Part shown: in pieces, positions 61,273-64,000 of the stretch
Layout of the letters: each line of letters begins with the position of its first letter
How positions within the stretch are numbered: position 1 is the stretch's first letter
Assembly (NCBI GenBank): GCA_030068525.1
Contig: JASJOS010000006.1
Coordinates: 412,997-476,996 of the forward strand
Reading direction: 5' to 3'
Length of the DNA stretch: 64,000 nucleotides
DNA from: Xanthocytophaga flava
GTDB taxonomy: Bacteria; Bacteroidota; Bacteroidia; Cytophagales; 172606-1
Program-made: the position numbers and the translations under genes
Notes under the pieces: model-generated
Seen by the model: only the letters and a program-made list of their open reading frames with translations
What the model was told of the DNA's origin: nothing
The model's database searches: none

Positions 61273-64000
61273 ATGACTAAAAGTCTACACAGAAAGCCGA
61301 TTCGTTGGATGTGGCTTCTGACCATCTTCTTTTTATTGACATTACCTGTGTTTGCACAACAAACCATTACAGGTGATGTAACGAATGTAACGGATAACAC
61401 AGCATTGCCTGGAGTAACTGTTTCTGTTAAAGGTACAACCAATGGTACTACTACAGATGTCAACGGACATTATAGTATCAAAGTAAGTGATACTAATGCA
61501 ACACTAGTTTTTTCATTTATCGGATATGTTACTGAAGAGGTTGCAATAGGGGGAAGAACAACCGTAAATATCTCTTTAGCCCCTGATATCCAATCATTAG
61601 GTGAAGTAGTAGTGACAGCGTTAGGAATTGAAAAAGACAAGAAAGCACTAGTGTATTCTGTATCGGAAGCCAAAGGAACTGAATTTACACAGGCCAGAGA
61701 AAATAACGTAGCCAATGCGCTGACAGGTAAAATTGCCGGTGTCAATGCCACTGGTTTGTCAACAGGGCCTGGTGGTTCGAGTCGGGTGATAATTAGAGGT
61801 AACGGTTCTCTTACGGGTAATAGTCAACCACTCTATGTTATTAATGGTATGCCTATTGATAACAGTGTACCAGGAGGAAGTGCTGCTCCCAATGGATTAG
61901 GAGGAAGAGCAGGTGTTGATCGTGGGGATGGGATAGCGGCCATTAACCCCGATGATATAGAGTCAATTTCTGTTCTGAAGGGTGGAGCTGCCGCTGCCTT
62001 GTATGGATCAAGAGGAGCCAATGGAGTAATTCTGATTACAACCAAAAAGGGACGTATGCAGAAAGGGGTTGGGGTAGAATACAATGGCACCTTTACGATG
62101 GAAAATGTTTCTGTATTTCCTGACTTTCAATATGAATATGGGCAGGGAGATGGAGGGGTGATGCCGACTACACTAGCTCAGGCTCAGGCAACAGGTCGTC
62201 GTTCGTTTGGGGCTAAAATTGATGGGTCGACTAGTTATGTGGCGGCGGATGGAAAAACGCATCCCTATGTAGCTCAAAAAGATAATCTTAAAAACTTTTA
62301 TCAAACTGGCACAAATTTTACAAATTCAATTGCCTTATCTGGAGGGAATGAATCAATCGTATATCGCCTTTCTCTTGCTGATTTAGATGCCAAAAGTGTA
62401 CTACCTTCTAATACCTACAACCGTAAAACAGCCAACCTGAACATCTCTGGCAAATTGAGTGAAAAATTAAAATTTGAATCTGTGGTTCAGTACAACCTTG
62501 AAAAAGGCAATAATCGGCCAATTGCCGGCGATGCATTGGGTAATCCCAACTGGATGGCTTATGAAGTGGCCAATACCGTTGATGTGCGTTGGTTAAAACC
62601 CGGACATGATGCAAATGGAAATGAAATCGTATGGAATGATGCCGGTATTGTAACCAATGGCTATTTCTTTATTAATAAATTTAAGCAGACAGATACCAAA
62701 AACCGCTTTATTGGGCAGGCTTCTATTTCTTATGATATACTTAAAAATCTGACGGTAAAAGGTAGCATAACACGGGATTTCTATAATTATAACTTCTCTA
62801 GCATTCTTCCTACAGGTACACAGTATGTTCCTAATGGACAATACGATGGTATTAAGTCTGATGTAACAGAAACGAATAGTATGCTGACAGCTTCCTACAA
62901 GACTACATTGCAGGAAAAATTTGGTATATCAGCATTGGTTGGTGGAAATATTCGGCAGGGAAAATCAGATCAATATGATTTTTATGGCCAGACTTTTACT
63001 ACTCCTTACTTTTATAGCTTCTCTAACTTGGCAACTTCTTCGGCAGTTCCTTATGCTGGGAATATCAGAACCAATTCTCTTTTTGGATCTGTAGATCTAG
63101 ACTATAAAAGTATGATATTCTTAACAGCCACTGGTCGTCAGGATTGGTTTTCAACTCTCAGTCCTTCCAATAACTCGGTTTTCTATCCAAGTATTGGAAC
63201 TAGCTTTGTTATATCAGATATGTTGAAAATGCCAGCTAAAATTGATATGTTGAAGTTGAGAGCTTCTTGGGCTCAAGTAGGTGGTGGAGGCCCTGATCCT
63301 TATCAGATTAATCTGGCTTACAGCAGTGTACCAAGCGCAAGCTCTGTGCCTCTTCAAAATGTAAGTTCTGCTGCTATTACCAATGCTAATCTGAAACCCT
63401 ATATTAGTACTACTTTTGAGGTAGGCTTGAATACACAGTTATTTACCAATCGGTTAAGCTTTGATGTGACTTTATATGACCGTAGAACTACAGATGATAT
63501 TGTAACTGTGCCAATTTCCTATGCATCTGGTTATACAAGTGCAATCCTTAATGCAGGTAAACTAAGTAACAAAGGTATTGAACTTCTTATTGAAGGAACT
63601 CCTGTGCAATCGGATGCCTTTCGATGGACTACCAGTTTCAACTTTGCCTATAATAAAAGTGAAGTGTTAAAACTTGCAGATGGAATCAGTACTGCTTCTC
63701 TGGGTAATTCTGCCAACGGGAATGCCTTTATTAACAATCAAGTTGGGCAGGCCTATGGTTCCATTTATGGGTATCGCATGTTGAAAGATGCCTCAGGCAA
63801 TATTATTTACGATACAAATTCCAATCTGCCTATGCAAACAGATAATAATCAGTTGTTAGGAAAAGGTGTACCTCCTTATACAATGGGATTAACCAATGAG
63901 TTCAAATACAAAAATTTCTCTTTGAATGTGTTGGTAGATGGCAAATTTGGCGGAAGTATATTTTCTGTGATGGAAGTATATGCCACTCGTTTAGGTTTGC
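61273..64000 (+). CDS. SusC/RagA-family TonB-linked outer-membrane receptor, 3' end cut by window
   Basis: The frame stays open for 909 codons from the ATG at 61273 to the right edge. A signal peptide (MTKSLHRKPIRWMWLLTIFF to VFAQ) is followed by a carboxypeptidase-like domain (ITGDVTNVTDNTALPGVTVSVKGTTNG) and the TonB box region SLGEVVVTALGIEK. The plug is next (ANALTGKIAGVNATGL, VIIRGNGSLTGNSQPLYVINGMPID) and the barrel begins after it. This is the SusC/RagA pattern: it imports glycans or peptides with a SusD lipoprotein, whose gene should lie just beyond the window. A DeoR regulator is divergent from it. Missing are roughly the last 100-150 residues. Confidence 0.93.
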   Translation, partial: MTKSLHRKPIRWMWLLTIFFLLTLPVFAQQTITGDVTNVTDNTALPGVTVSVKGTTNGTTTDVNGHYSIKVSDTNATLVFSFIGYVTEEVAIGGRTTVNISLAPDIQSLGEVVVTALGIEKDKKALVYSVSEAKGTEFTQARENNVANALTGKIAGVNATGLSTGPGGSSRVIIRGNGSLTGNSQPLYVINGMPIDNSVPGGSAAPNGLGGRAGVDRGDGIAAINPDDIESISVLKGGAAAALYGSRGANGVILITTKKGRMQKGVGVEYNGTFTMENVSVFPDFQYEYGQGDGGVMPTTLAQAQATGRRSFGAKIDGSTSYVAADGKTHPYVAQKDNLKNFYQTGTNFTNSIALSGGNESIVYRLSLADLDAKSVLPSNTYNRKTANLNISGKLSEKLKFESVVQYNLEKGNNRPIAGDALGNPNWMAYEVANTVDVRWLKPGHDANGNEIVWNDAGIVTNGYFFINKFKQTDTKNRFIGQASISYDILKNLTVKGSITRDFYNYNFSSILPTGTQYVPNGQYDGIKSDVTETNSMLTASYKTTLQEKFGISALVGGNIRQGKSDQYDFYGQTFTTPYFYSFSNLATSSAVPYAGNIRTNSLFGSVDLDYKSMIFLTATGRQDWFSTLSPSNNSVFYPSIGTSFVISDMLKMPAKIDMLKLRASWAQVGGGGPDPYQINLAYSSVPSASSVPLQNVSSAAITNANLKPYISTTFEVGLNTQLFTNRLSFDVTLYDRRTTDDIVTVPISYASGYTSAILNAGKLSNKGIELLIEGTPVQSDAFRWTTSFNFAYNKSEVLKLADGISTASLGNSANGNAFINNQVGQAYGSIYGYRMLKDASGNIIYDTNSNLPMQTDNNQLLGKGVPPYTMGLTNEFKYKNFSLNVLVDGKFGGSIFSVMEVYATRLGL

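Noticed and set aside
59890..64000. Considered as a full polysaccharide-utilisation locus
   Set aside because: Only the start of a SusC-type gene is visible; no SusD or glycoside hydrolase gene is inside the window.

Overview
The window is ordinary chromosomal DNA of a low-GC member of the Bacteroidota, most likely order Cytophagales. The evidence is a SusC/RagA receptor, DUF4249 and STN-type TonB-dependent receptor genes, a split atpDC pair with a very short epsilon subunit, the TTTG/TAnnTTTG promoter form, few Shine-Dalgarno sequences, and several families typical of the phylum (BBP2 porin, DUF2141, DUF4197, DUF6249). I recognised no rRNA, tRNA, CRISPR array, prophage or insertion sequence.

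Layout. 1-5.2 kb: a large TamB/AsmA-like envelope gene, cut at the left edge, with a small upstream gene. 5.5-9.7 kb: small stress-type genes (two DUF2383-like or hydrophilic proteins, an SDR, a YtxH / YqjE-like / membrane-protein operon) and two stand-alone receiver proteins. 10.1-16.7 kb: a sigma-54 signalling block (rpoN, an NtrC-type regulator, a PAS kinase and a receiver-PAS-kinase hybrid). 16.7-31 kb: a BrkB membrane protein, a 51-residue lmo0937-like peptide, a second NtrC-type regulator, and then a complete Kdp potassium-uptake locus (two tiny membrane ORFs, kdpF, kdpA, kdpB, kdpC, a porin, and KdpD split into two genes), followed by more small stress-type genes. 31.5-48 kb: housekeeping and mixed genes (YheT-like hydrolase, sterol-desaturase-like enzyme, an exonuclease/GIY-YIG/UvrC-like fusion with a TTG start, a Kir-type potassium channel, thioredoxin-like proteins, atpC-atpD, a histidine kinase, hemA, an ECF sigma/anti-sigma pair, transporters, a DeoR regulator). 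48.4-55.6 kb: an outer-membrane cassette of a secreted protein, a TonB-dependent receptor, a DUF4249 lipoprotein and an MG2-like protein. 55.6-60.7 kb: DUF4197, a PrnB-family heme-enzyme homologue, a STAS/SEC14-like protein, an O-methyltransferase and a second DeoR regulator. 61.3 kb to the right edge: a SusC/RagA receptor, cut by the window.

How it fits together. The most coherent story is potassium and stress signalling through sigma-54. The Kdp locus lacks an OmpR-type KdpE. The gene just before it encodes a sigma-54-dependent activator, and the intergenic region between them has a 14-bp inverted repeat about 130 bp upstream of a sigma-54-like -24/-12 element. Similar TGGCAT-based elements stand before at least six other small genes in the 7-30 kb region that also holds rpoN. 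I infer a local sigma-54 stress/osmotic regulon. A Kir channel gene lies about 6 kb beyond the Kdp kinase genes.

The window is also rich in long, perfect bidirectional hairpins between convergent genes, with stems up to 30 bp.
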